This document shows positions 1-6,707 of a DNA stretch of 24,167 bases, piece by piece. The notes under the pieces were generated by a model. That model did not search any database, was not told the origin of the DNA, and saw only the letters and a list, made by a program, of their open reading frames with translations. Every line of letters begins with the position of its first letter. The first letter of the stretch is position 1. The DNA is taken from positions 1 through 24,167 of the forward strand of contig CBFDCQ010000048.1 in assembly GCA_965603355.1 (NCBI GenBank), read 5' to 3'. The stretch comes from CBFDCQ01 sp965603355 (lineage in GTDB: Bacteria; Hydrogenedentota; CAZGCA01; CBFDCQ01). The translations under genes and the position numbers were made by a program.

Positions 1-17
1 AAAAGGAGGATAGCATA

Positions 18-70
18 GAGGACATTTCTACCGAGTCCACCTGAGGACATTATCACGGAGTTATGACACT
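18..70. repeat. Left copy of 53-bp terminal inverted repeat (probable IS end)
   Basis: This segment matches the reverse complement of the last 53 bases of the window at 51 of 53 positions; the two differences are at 56-57. It contains the nonamer GAGGACATT twice, at 18-26 and 43-51. Ends with repeated GGACATT-type motifs are typical of integrase-type (rve) insertion sequences, and contigs often break inside multicopy elements, so an IS end is the leading reading. The element body would lie to the left of base 1. The 17 bases before it have no partner at the other end because the window stops there. No transposase is visible, so the IS assignment is inference. Confidence 0.6.
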
Positions 71-84
71 TGCCGTGAAACCGG

Positions 85-113
85 TTGACAATACCCAGTC
101 TCTGTGTTAATAT
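85..113 (+). promoter_or_regulatory. Sigma-70-type promoter for the leader RNA / folE cluster
   Basis: A perfect -35 hexamer TTGACA (85-90) is followed after 17 bp by TAATAT (108-113), a 4/6 match to the -10 consensus in an AT-rich context. The -35 starts 14 bp after the left terminal repeat. Transcription would start near 120 and read into the structured leader and the Wood-Ljungdahl cluster. No other promoter of similar quality was noticed before folE. Confidence 0.55.
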
Positions 114-119
114 ACAAAA

Positions 120-312
120 CTGGTCTGTAGAGGTGACTATGGGAACATCCAGCCGGCATGTTTGTGCTGGGGCCCATACAGTCGGGTAGACCCGGGTTGT
201 CGAGGCTGCCTTTTCACAGCCGAGAAGGAATGTTCTGCGTCAGGGCAATTTCGACACTTGGGTAAGACGTCGTTTCCTCATCGTTGCGTACCAGCGTAAG
301 CAAAATTTTTTT
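120..312 (+). ncRNA. Candidate structured leader or independent small RNA
   Basis: Between the promoter and a terminator-like hairpin lie several possible helices. A two-tier stem pairs TATGGG (138-143) with CCCATA (173-178) and encloses CCAGC (149-153) with GCTGG (166-170). A tetraloop hairpin is formed by CGGG/CCCG (183-186, 191-194). GGCTG (204-208) pairs with CAGCC (217-221). A long-range pairing GAACAT (143-148) with ATGTTC (230-235) would compete with the first stem. Size and flanking signals suit a free RNA of about 190 nt or a transcription-attenuating leader of folE. I do not recognise a known riboswitch or 6S, tmRNA or SRP signature, so the function is unknown. Confidence 0.35.
284..312 (+). 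terminator. Terminator-like hairpin with T-run upstream of folE
   Basis: TTGCGTAC (284-291) pairs with GTAAGCAA (296-303) with one internal mismatch across a four-base loop, followed by AA and seven T residues (306-312). The stem is only moderately strong. It could end the upstream RNA or act as an attenuator for the cluster that starts 52 bp later. Confidence 0.45.
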
Positions 313-363
313 GCCCGTTTTCCGCACGAGTGGGGAATCGACCTGGAGAGTTCAAACACTCAA

Positions 364-921
364 ATGGACGCTTCAAAGATCGAGGAAGCTGTACTGAGAA
401 TCCTGGAAGCCGTGGGCGAGGATCCGCAGCGCGAAGGTCTCGTGGATACTCCCAAGAGAGTCGCCAGGATGTATCAGGAACTGCTGAGCGGTACCTCCAA
501 GGATCCCAAGGATGAGATAACGGTTACCTACGGCGAACAGTACGACGACATCATAGCGGTACGTGATATACCGTTTTACTCCATCTGCGAACATCACCTC
601 TTGCCCTTCCACGGGAAAGCGCACGTGGCGTACCTTCCTAAGGGCGGACAAATCACCGGTCTGAGCAAGTTGCTGCGCGTCATAGAGGTGCTCTCCAAGA
701 GGCTGCAGTTGCAGGAAAGACTGACACGGCAGATAGCTGAGACTTTGATGGCCGCGTTGCAGCCGCGAGGCGTCATAATAATTGTCGAGGCGGAACATCT
801 GTGTATGTCGATGAGAGGCGTGAAAAAACCCGGCGCTATTACCGTCACGTCCGCTGTAGAAGGCATTTTCAGGGCAAACGAGGCAACGCGCGAGGAAGCA
901 TTGCGGTTGCTCAAAGGGTAG
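364..921 (+). CDS. folE: GTP cyclohydrolase I
   Basis: The protein (185 residues, normal length) converts GTP to 7,8-dihydroneopterin triphosphate and formate, the first step of tetrahydrofolate synthesis in the cytoplasm. The catalytic block ICEHHLLPFHGK starts near residue 74 and a second signature, EHLCMSMRGVKKPGA, lies around 144-158. C75, H78 and C147 fit the zinc ligands of the family. The ATG at 364 is used because no in-frame ATG, GTG or TTG gives a longer reading; no strong Shine-Dalgarno is seen at ideal spacing (GGAG at 345-348 is distant). It heads a cluster whose next two genes use folate, so its likely role here is to supply the C1 carrier for the Wood-Ljungdahl pathway. The enzyme also feeds queuosine synthesis, which cannot be excluded. 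Confidence 0.96.
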   Translation: MDASKIEEAVLRILEAVGEDPQREGLVDTPKRVARMYQELLSGTSKDPKDEITVTYGEQYDDIIAVRDIPFYSICEHHLLPFHGKAHVAYLPKGGQITGLSKLLRVIEVLSKRLQLQERLTRQIAETLMAALQPRGVIIIVEAEHLCMSMRGVKKPGAITVTSAVEGIFRANEATREEALRLLKG

Positions 922-961
922 CGGAATATACGGAAGGGGGATAGAACGTTTCGTTTAGTCG

Positions 962-1007
962 AAGCTGTCGGCGGGCGCGGGAACGGTCGAGCGAGACCGA
1001 CTAGCTT
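962..1007 (+). promoter_or_regulatory. Stem-loop in the folE-fhs intergenic region
   Basis: AAGCTGTCGG (962-971) pairs with CCGAC-T-AGCTT (997-1007), giving ten base pairs with one bulged T. The enclosed loop holds an alternative hairpin, CGGTC/GACCG (984-988, 995-999). There is no T-run after it, so it is not a standard terminator. It could act in mRNA processing or attenuation between folE and fhs. It does not resemble the THF riboswitch as I know it. Confidence 0.3.
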
Positions 1008-1088
1008 GCTGCAATGGTTGTTGTTGACCAAATGGATCGCGGGCAAGGACCTTAAGCCGTAGGTCGTCATCTAGAAAGGGGTTTGGAT

Positions 1089-2858
1089 ATGGCGAAACTG
1101 GATGCCACGAAGATGAAAGATTGGGAAATCGCTGAGGCGGCTGAAGAGACCATGAAGACCGTCTACGAGTTGGGCGAGGAAATAGGCGTGGAGAAGATGG
1201 AACTGCTCCCGTACGGCCATTATGTCGCCAAACTTGACTTCATGAAGATTCTCGATAGACTGAAAGATCGGCCGGACGGCAAGTATATCGAGGTGACGGC
1301 TATCACGCCGACGCCGTTGGGCGAGGGCAAGACCACCTCCGCGATGGGACTTGTCGAGGGTCTTGGCAAGCTCGGCAAGAACGTTATGGGCGCGATTCGC
1401 CAGCCGTCGGGCGGCCCCACGTTCAACATCAAAGGATCGGCTGCCGGGGGCGGACTGGCCCAGTGTATCCCTCTGACGGATTTCAGTCTGGGTCTGACCG
1501 GCGACATCGACGCGATCACCAACGCGCACAACCTGGCCATGGTCGCCCTGACCAGCCGGCTCCAGCACGAGTTCAACTACGGCGACGACGTTCTCGCGAA
1601 AAAGAACCTGAAACGGCTGAACATCGACCCGAGGAAACCGGCCATGATGTGGGCCATGGACTTCTGCGCACAGGCGCTCCGCGAGATGATTATCGGTATC
1701 GGCGGCAAGATGGACGGATTCATGATGAGGAGCGGTTTCCAAATCACCGTCTCGTCGGAGATCATGGCGATCCTGGCCGTCGCCACGAGTCTGGCCAACA
1801 TGCGCGAGCGGATCGGCAAGATCGTAGTGGGATACGACAAGTCCGGCAACCCTGTCTCGGCGGCGGACCTCGAGGTGGACGGCGCGATGACAGCTCTGAT
1901 GACCAAGGCGATCAACCCCAACCTCATGCAGACCGTCGAAGGCCAGCCCGTGCTCGTGCACGCCGGCCCGTTTGCCAACATTGCTATCGGCCAGTCGTCG
2001 ATTATTGCTGACCAGATTGGGTTGAAGCTAGGCGACTACCACGTTACCGAAAGCGGGTTCGGCGCCGACATCGGGTTCGAGAAGTTCTGGAACCTCAAGT
2101 GCCGGTTCAGCGGGCTGATTCCCCACTGTTCGGTGATTGTGGCGACAATTCGCGCACTGAAGATGCACGGCGGCGGACCGAAGGTCGTACCTGGTCACCC
2201 GTTGGACAAGACATATACCGAAGAGAACATTGCTCTGGTCGAGAAAGGCGTCGAGAACCTCCTGGCCCATATCGAGACCGTCAACAAGAGCGGAATCTAC
2301 CCGGTCGTCTGTATCAACGCGTTCTATCTTGATACCGACGCCGAGGTTCAGGTAGTCCGCGAAGCCGCCGAGGCAGCGGGTGCGAAAGTGGCGGTGTCCA
2401 AGCACTGGGAACTGGGCGGCGAAGGCGCCATCGAGTTCGCGGAAGCTGTGGTCGAAGCGTGCGAGGAACGGGAACCGAAAGTCAATTTCCTCTACAAAGA
2501 CGACCAGCCGTTGAAGGAGAAAATCAACCTGATCGCAACCGAGGTTTACGGAGCTGACGGCGTGAGCTACTCTCCGGAAGCGGAAGCTATGATCAAGAAG
2601 ATTGATGCCGATGATGAGCTCAGTAAAATGGGTTGCTGCATGGTAAAGACCCACTTGAGCCTGTCTCACGATCCAACGATTAAGGGTCGTCCGAAGGGCT
2701 GGACGCTGCCTATCCGCGACGTGCTCGTTTATCGCGGCGCGGGATTCGTCGTGCCGGTCGCCGGAGCCATCAAGCTTATGCCGGGTACCGCGAGCGACGC
2801 GGCCTTTAGAGGGATCGATGTCGACGTGAAAACGGGTAAGGTGAAAGGACTATTCTAG
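1089..2858 (+). CDS. fhs: Formate--tetrahydrofolate ligase (formyl-THF synthetase)
   Basis: The enzyme joins formate to THF using ATP, giving 10-formyl-THF, the entry step of the methyl branch of the Wood-Ljungdahl pathway. The protein has 589 residues, a little longer than the roughly 556-560 of clostridial enzymes, mostly through its N-terminus. The phosphate-binding loop TPTPLGEGKTT occupies residues 73-83, followed by the signatures RQPSGGPTFNIKGSAAGGG and LTGDIDAITNAHNL; the C-terminal part carries PGTASDAAFRGIDVD. The ATG at 1089 is preferred over an in-frame TTG at 1083 because AAAGGGG (1075-1081) sits 7 nt before it. It lies 167 bp after folE and 16 bp before folD. Confidence 0.97.
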   Translation: MAKLDATKMKDWEIAEAAEETMKTVYELGEEIGVEKMELLPYGHYVAKLDFMKILDRLKDRPDGKYIEVTAITPTPLGEGKTTSAMGLVEGLGKLGKNVMGAIRQPSGGPTFNIKGSAAGGGLAQCIPLTDFSLGLTGDIDAITNAHNLAMVALTSRLQHEFNYGDDVLAKKNLKRLNIDPRKPAMMWAMDFCAQALREMIIGIGGKMDGFMMRSGFQITVSSEIMAILAVATSLANMRERIGKIVVGYDKSGNPVSAADLEVDGAMTALMTKAINPNLMQTVEGQPVLVHAGPFANIAIGQSSIIADQIGLKLGDYHVTESGFGADIGFEKFWNLKCRFSGLIPHCSVIVATIRALKMHGGGPKVVPGHPLDKTYTEENIALVEKGVENLLAHIETVNKSGIYPVVCINAFYLDTDAEVQVVREAAEAAGAKVAVSKHWELGGEGAIEFAEAVVEACEEREPKVNFLYKDDQPLKEKINLIATEVYGADGVSYSPEAEAMIKKIDADDELSKMGCCMVKTHLSLSHDPTIKGRPKGWTLPIRDVLVYRGAGFVVPVAGAIKLMPGTASDAAFRGIDVDVKTGKVKGLF

Positions 2859-2874
2859 CGAGGATTGGAGAGTC

Positions 2875-3765
2875 ATGAGCGCAAAGATCATCGATGGAAA
2901 ACAGATTGCCGCTGACATACGCGCGGAAATGAAGCAGGAGGTTGCCGAGCTGAAGGAGAAGCACGGTGTTACCCCCGGTTTGGCGGTCGTCCTTGTGGGC
3001 GAAGACCCCGCAAGCGTCGTGTACGTCCGGAACAAGAAGCGCGGATGCGAGGAGTTGGGCATCAACTCGTTCGAGCACAAGCTCGATGCGTCCGCGACCG
3101 AGAAGGAAGTGCTCGGAATCGTTGAGAAACTCAATCAGGACGACGCAGTGCACGGGATCCTCGTGCAGCTGCCCCTCCCGAAACAGATCAGTGAGTCGAA
3201 GATCCTGAACACGATACTACCGGAGAAGGACGTGGACGGGTTTCATCCCGTGAACGTTGGCAAGATGCTCATCGGCGAACCGGCGTTCTTGCCCTGCACG
3301 CCTCACGGCGTCCAGGAACTGCTGATGAGAAGCGGAAGCGACCCGGCAGGCAAACATGTGGTTATAGTCGGCCGGAGCAATATCGTCGGCAAACCGGTAG
3401 CCGCCATTCTGATGCAAAAAAAGGACGGCGGCAACGCCACGGTCACGGTGTGCCACTCACGCACCAAGAACCTCACTGAGATCACGAAACAGGCCGATAT
3501 CCTGATAGCGGCCATCGGGCGAGCCAAGATGATCACCGCCGATATGGTCTCGGATGGGGTCGTTGTAATAGACGTTGGCGTTAACAGAGTTGACGATCCT
3601 ACCGCGAAAAGAGGGTACCGCCTCGTTGGAGACGTCGATTTTGACGGAGTCAAGGAGAAGGCGAGCGCTATCACTCCGGTGCCCGGCGGCGTGGGCCCGA
3701 TGACAATAACAATGCTCTTGATAAACACAATCGTAGCCGCGAAACGAGCTAATGGTGTAGAATAG
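2875..3765 (+). CDS. folD: Bifunctional methylene-THF dehydrogenase / methenyl-THF cyclohydrolase
   Basis: FolD takes 10-formyl-THF through methenyl-THF to methylene-THF, using NAD(P)H. The protein has 296 residues, normal for the family. The catalytic YxxxK motif is at Y50-K54 (YVRNKK). The substrate loop VDGFHPVN and the PCTPHGV motif follow. The nucleotide-binding turn GRSNIVGKP begins at G166, and the family signature PVPGGVGP covers 268-275. The ATG at 2875 has GGAG a few bases upstream and lies 16 bp after fhs, so the two genes are probably co-transcribed and act in sequence. Preference for NAD or NADP cannot be read reliably from the sequence. The next enzyme, methylene-THF reductase, is not in this window. 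Confidence 0.97.
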   Translation: MSAKIIDGKQIAADIRAEMKQEVAELKEKHGVTPGLAVVLVGEDPASVVYVRNKKRGCEELGINSFEHKLDASATEKEVLGIVEKLNQDDAVHGILVQLPLPKQISESKILNTILPEKDVDGFHPVNVGKMLIGEPAFLPCTPHGVQELLMRSGSDPAGKHVVIVGRSNIVGKPVAAILMQKKDGGNATVTVCHSRTKNLTEITKQADILIAAIGRAKMITADMVSDGVVVIDVGVNRVDDPTAKRGYRLVGDVDFDGVKEKASAITPVPGGVGPMTITMLLINTIVAAKRANGVE

Positions 3766-3772
3766 ACGCTGG

Positions 3773-3791
3773 GGCGGGCCTATCGCCCGCC
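3773..3791 (+). promoter_or_regulatory. GC-rich hairpin between folD and acsV
   Basis: GGCGGGC (3773-3779) pairs perfectly with GCCCGCC (3785-3791) across a five-base loop, 8 bp after the folD stop and about 34 bp before acsV. No T-run follows, so simple rho-independent termination is unlikely. A 3'-stabilising or partial attenuating role between the folate genes and the CODH/ACS genes is possible. Confidence 0.35.
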
Positions 3792-3824
3792 GTTGCTGCC
3801 GGTAGATAGTCGCGGGAAGCTGAG

Positions 3825-5816
3825 ATGGGGAAAAAGCACAAGGTTACGTTCCTTCCTGACGATGTGGCGGTGCAAGTGCAGGCAGGAGAAAGCCTCCTTG
3901 CAGCAGCCATGCATGCCGGGGTGTATATCAACGCTTCGTGCGGCGGCGAAGGCACCTGCGGCAAGTGCAAGGTGACCGTCGAATCGGGTACCGTCGAGGG
4001 CGAACGCGGTCCGCATCTCTCCGAAGAGGAGTTTTCGCAGGGCGTGCGTCAGGCATGCCAATCGCAAGTTGTGTCCGACGTAGTTGTGCGTGTTCCCGAG
4101 GAGATGCAGCTTGACAAGACGGTTCTCGGTGAAAGAAGACGCCACGCGCGCGGAGGCAGATCGGTCTCCGAGCACGAGCTGGAAAAGCTGGCTACAGGAT
4201 GGAGATTCAACCCCGCGCTCAGAAAGCTCCATGTATCACTTCCACCTCCAAGCTCGGAAGATAACACGAGCGACCTCTCTCGTTTGCTGCGCGAACTGAA
4301 GAAAAAACATGGGATCGACAACATATCGGTGGACTTCCGCGTCATCGAAAGACTTCCGCAGGGACTGCGCGATGCCAGTTGGGATGTGACCACCACTACG
4401 GTCATGACGCGGTTTCAGCCGCAGTTGGCGGACTTTCAACTGCGCGGTCCACGAAAACCGAAGCTGATCAACATCGAGCCGGGAAATACCGTTGATGAAC
4501 ATTACTCGGTCGTATTGGATGTCGGTACGACGACGGTCTGCGCTCAACTGCTGGATCTCAAAGCCGGCAAAGCGCTCGCCCGAGCGACCGACTACAACAG
4601 GCAGATACGATACGGCGACGACGTCATCACCCGAATCGATTACTGCCGCAAGAAAGGCGGGCTGAAGAAGCTCCGGAAAGAGGTCGTCGACACAATAAAC
4701 GAGCTTATCGACAGACTCCTGAGCAAGACCGGCGTCAGCAGGGAACGCATATCGCACGTGACTGCCGCCGGCAACAGCACTATGACGCATATCCTGCTCG
4801 GTATTGATCCCAAGTATCTGCGCGAGTCACCTTACACGCCGGTGGCAAACTTCTTGCCACCCGTGCGCGCCATGCATCTCGGCATGAATGTGGGCGACCA
4901 TGTCCATCTGTACACGTTCCCGATGGTGGCCAGCTACGTGGGGGGCGATATCGTTGCGGGAATACTGGGATCAGGCGTGTACCAGCGCAAGGAGGTCACT
5001 CTGTACATAGACGTTGGCACGAACGGTGAAATCGTCGTCGGAAACTGCGACTGGCTCGTCACGGCATCCTGTTCCGCGGGTCCGGCCTTCGAGGGAGGCG
5101 GGATACAGCACGGTATGCGTGCCGCGCGCGGCGCCATCGAACGATTCCGCATCAACCCCGGCACGTGCGAGCCGATGATCATGACCAGAGGTAACGCCAA
5201 ACCGATAGGGATTTGCGGTTCGGGGCTCATAAACATAGTCGCGGAACTGCTCGAAGCCGGGATAATAGGTCAAAACGGCAAGTTCAACACCGACGCGCCT
5301 TGCGCCTCCGAGCGTGTCCGCGAGGTCAAAGGTACGTACGAGTACGTCCTCTGCTGGGCGGATCAGTCGGGAATTGACGGCGACATAGTAATAACGGAAC
5401 CCGACATCGACAACCTCATACGAGCGAAGGGCGCGATGTACGCGGGATACCAGACGCTGCTGGAAAGCGTCGGGATGACACCGGAGAACCTCGATAGAGT
5501 GATAATCGCCGGGGCGTTCGGCGACTACATTGACCTTGACGCGGCGATGACAATTGGGCTTCTGCCGGAGCTGCCGGAAGATAAGTTCATGTTTATAGGC
5601 AACGGTTCTCTGCTGGGAGCGAGATTGGTGTCCTTCTCCAACGAGATGCTCGATGACGCGGAGAGGATCGCCCGCATGATGACGAACTTCGAGCTGAGCG
5701 AGAACCCCGCTTTTATGGACAAGTATGTTGCGGCACTTTTTCTGCCGCATACGGATGACGATGCTTTCCCGGAGGTAACCGGAAGGCTCGGATTGCAGAA
5801 ACAGCAACCTGATTAG
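3825..5816 (+). CDS. acsV: ATP-dependent reductive activator of the corrinoid Fe-S protein (RACo family)
   Basis: Proteins of this family (DUF4445/ASKHA, RACo) use ATP to drive the uphill one-electron reduction of inactive Co(II) corrinoid protein back to Co(I). The 663-residue protein has an N-terminal plant-type 2Fe-2S ferredoxin domain with C39, C45, C48 and C78, a linker/middle region to about 225, and a C-terminal ASKHA ATPase. ATPase motifs seen are DVGTTT (from D232), DVGTNGE (from D396), ICGSGL (463-468) and IIAGAFGD (560-567). Its place two small genes ahead of acsD, which encodes a subunit of its expected target, supports a role for the acetyl-CoA pathway rather than for a methylamine or O-demethylase corrinoid protein. 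The ATG at 3825 follows a GGGAAG-type ribosome site. Confidence 0.93.
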   Translation: MGKKHKVTFLPDDVAVQVQAGESLLAAAMHAGVYINASCGGEGTCGKCKVTVESGTVEGERGPHLSEEEFSQGVRQACQSQVVSDVVVRVPEEMQLDKTVLGERRRHARGGRSVSEHELEKLATGWRFNPALRKLHVSLPPPSSEDNTSDLSRLLRELKKKHGIDNISVDFRVIERLPQGLRDASWDVTTTTVMTRFQPQLADFQLRGPRKPKLINIEPGNTVDEHYSVVLDVGTTTVCAQLLDLKAGKALARATDYNRQIRYGDDVITRIDYCRKKGGLKKLRKEVVDTINELIDRLLSKTGVSRERISHVTAAGNSTMTHILLGIDPKYLRESPYTPVANFLPPVRAMHLGMNVGDHVHLYTFPMVASYVGGDIVAGILGSGVYQRKEVTLYIDVGTNGEIVVGNCDWLVTASCSAGPAFEGGGIQHGMRAARGAIERFRINPGTCEPMIMTRGNAKPIGICGSGLINIVAELLEAGIIGQNGKFNTDAPCASERVREVKGTYEYVLCWADQSGIDGDIVITEPDIDNLIRAKGAMYAGYQTLLESVGMTPENLDRVIIAGAFGDYIDLDAAMTIGLLPELPEDKFMFIGNGSLLGARLVSFSNEMLDDAERIARMMTNFELSENPAFMDKYVAALFLPHTDDDAFPEVTGRLGLQKQQPD

Positions 5817-5885
5817 ACAGAGGCAGTAGGACCGTGATCGACAGGTATCACGGGCTTGCTCCTCGCTGGAAAGGCAAGGGAGCGT

Positions 5886-6074
5886 ATGGCGAAAAAGGCG
5901 AACGAGAAGGTTGAGGTTCTTGGGCCAACGTACGAGGCCGGAAAACCGCAAGAACCGATACGCTGGCGGCAGAAGTTCAGCAGCAGAGAGGAAATGCTCA
6001 AGTATCTCCAGACCGGCGAAAGGTATTGGTTCGGCAAAGGTTACGGCAGCGAGAAAAGGAAGACCGAAGCGTAA
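5886..6074 (+). CDS. Small charged protein of unknown function (62 aa)
   Basis: A short open frame lies between acsV (69 bp upstream) and the GxxExxY cassette. The ATG at 5886 is chosen over an in-frame TTG at 5856 because it is a normal start with purine-rich AAGGCAAGGGA just upstream. The product has many Lys, Glu and Arg residues, no cysteine and no membrane segment; the C-terminal half reads RWRQKFSSREEMLKYL and then an aromatic-glycine patch, RYWFGKGYG. I do not recognise a family. Position and strand suggest co-expression with acsV and the acs genes, so a small accessory factor is conceivable, but this is only inferred from location. Confidence 0.6.
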   Translation: MAKKANEKVEVLGPTYEAGKPQEPIRWRQKFSSREEMLKYLQTGERYWFGKGYGSEKRKTEA

Positions 6075-6102
6075 TCGAGACAGTTGCTTCTTACGTACAT
6101 TG

Positions 6103-6132
6103 ACAGGGACTCTTAAGAGACCTTGACGAGAC
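6103..6132 (+). repeat. Left inverted repeat of the GxxExxY cassette
   Basis: ACAGGGACT (6103-6111) and TTGACGAGAC (6123-6132) together match the right repeat. The 11 bases between them contribute to a perfect 10-bp palindrome, CTCTTAAGAG (6110-6119), absent from the right copy. In RNA the two arms would form a 19-bp stem with this extra piece bulging out. Confidence 0.7.
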
Positions 6133-6147
6133 AGTGGAGCATAGGCG

Positions 6148-6561
6148 GTGAAATGGGACGACAGCGCGTACAGGCAGACTACGGACAAGGTGATAAAGGC
6201 TTTCTACCGAGTCCACGATGCGCTGGGACCCGGCTTTCTCGAAGAGGCGTATCACAGTGCGCTATACTTCGAGCTGAATAGGACGTTTGCGAACGTCTCT
6301 CGTGAGAAGGCGTACCCGGTAAGATATCAGGACACTGAGGTAAGCAAGTACGTCCCTGACATCGTTGTGGACGATCGAGTAATCGTCGAGGTGAAAGCTG
6401 TGAAGACGCTCAGCCAAAACCATAAAGCGCAAATAATCTCGCAGCTCAGGGTAACGGACATTTTGATCGGGTCCCTAGTCAACTTCGCGAACAAGGACTT
6501 GGAGTTCAAGAGATTCGACAATTTCTATGAGATAGAAAAGCGTGGACTCAAACTGGACTGA
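6148..6561 (+). CDS. GxxExxY family protein (PD-(D/E)XK nuclease-like)
   Basis: The 137-residue protein carries the defining GxxExxY motif as GFLEEAY (29-35) in the context VHDALGPGFLEEAY. A PD-(D/E)XK-type core follows, with D71 in the YVPDIVV strand, E81 and K83 in VIVEVKAV, and a later Gln-containing helix, AQIISQLR. The nuclease-like residues are therefore intact. The family (TIGR04256; Pfam PDDEXK_3) is widespread in environmental bacteria, often in many copies, and its function is unproven. The GTG at 6148 is chosen because GGAG (6136-6139) lies 8 nt upstream. It has no obvious link to CODH/ACS chemistry and is bracketed by inverted repeats, so it is probably a passenger. Confidence 0.9.
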   Translation: MKWDDSAYRQTTDKVIKAFYRVHDALGPGFLEEAYHSALYFELNRTFANVSREKAYPVRYQDTEVSKYVPDIVVDDRVIVEVKAVKTLSQNHKAQIISQLRVTDILIGSLVNFANKDLEFKRFDNFYEIEKRGLKLD

Positions 6562-6577
6562 CGATGGTCACGTCCAG

Positions 6578-6596
6578 GTCTCGTCAAAGTCCCTGT
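6578..6596 (-). repeat. Right inverted repeat of the GxxExxY cassette
   Basis: This 19-base sequence, GTCTCGTCAAAGTCCCTGT, begins 16 bp after the GxxExxY stop codon. Its reverse complement equals the two arms of the left repeat joined together. It lies 111 bp before the acsD start. Confidence 0.7.
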
Positions 6597-6707
6597 TAAA
6601 GTGAACCGGGACCGCTTGGGAGGTAGGACGCGGGAAGCAAATCTGTGGGTAATCAGGGGTATGGTCGGAGAAACGGAACGTATGGCTAGAGGCAGGAGGT
6701 GAAAATA

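Larger units (their letters stand above)
6103..6596 (+). mobile_element. Inverted-repeat-bracketed GxxExxY cassette
   Basis: A 19-base sequence, ACAGGGACT plus TTGACGAGAC, occurs on the left (6103-6132), split by an 11-base insertion at 6112-6122, and its exact reverse complement lies on the right (6578-6596). Between the repeats is a single gene, the GxxExxY protein. The unit sits inside an otherwise functionally coherent acs cluster. One gene with closely placed inverted repeats resembles intervening-sequence elements more than a classical IS, since there is no transposase. Mobility is inferred; no target-site duplication was found by eye. Confidence 0.5.

Noticed and set aside
120..312. 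Leader considered as THF, cobalamin or preQ1 riboswitch, or 6S RNA.
   Set aside because: None of the conserved sequence boxes I know for these classes could be placed, and no long closing stem joins the ends.
1071..1961. Long antisense frames over fhs, acsB (9631-10992), acsV (4971-6188) and acsA (8157-9044).
   Set aside because: They mirror the third-position GC bias of the real genes, contain no recognisable motifs and have no ribosome sites.
6201..6216. TTTCTACCGAGTCCAC in the GxxExxY gene is identical to 16 bases of the terminal repeat (25-40).
   Set aside because: Here it encodes FYRVH in a family-typical segment. One chance 16-mer match in a window of this size is not very unlikely, and no further similarity extends on either side.
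6699..6707. Longer acsD start at GTG 6699.
   Set aside because: The GTG overlaps the AGGAGG ribosome site; GTG 6708 has proper 8-nt spacing.
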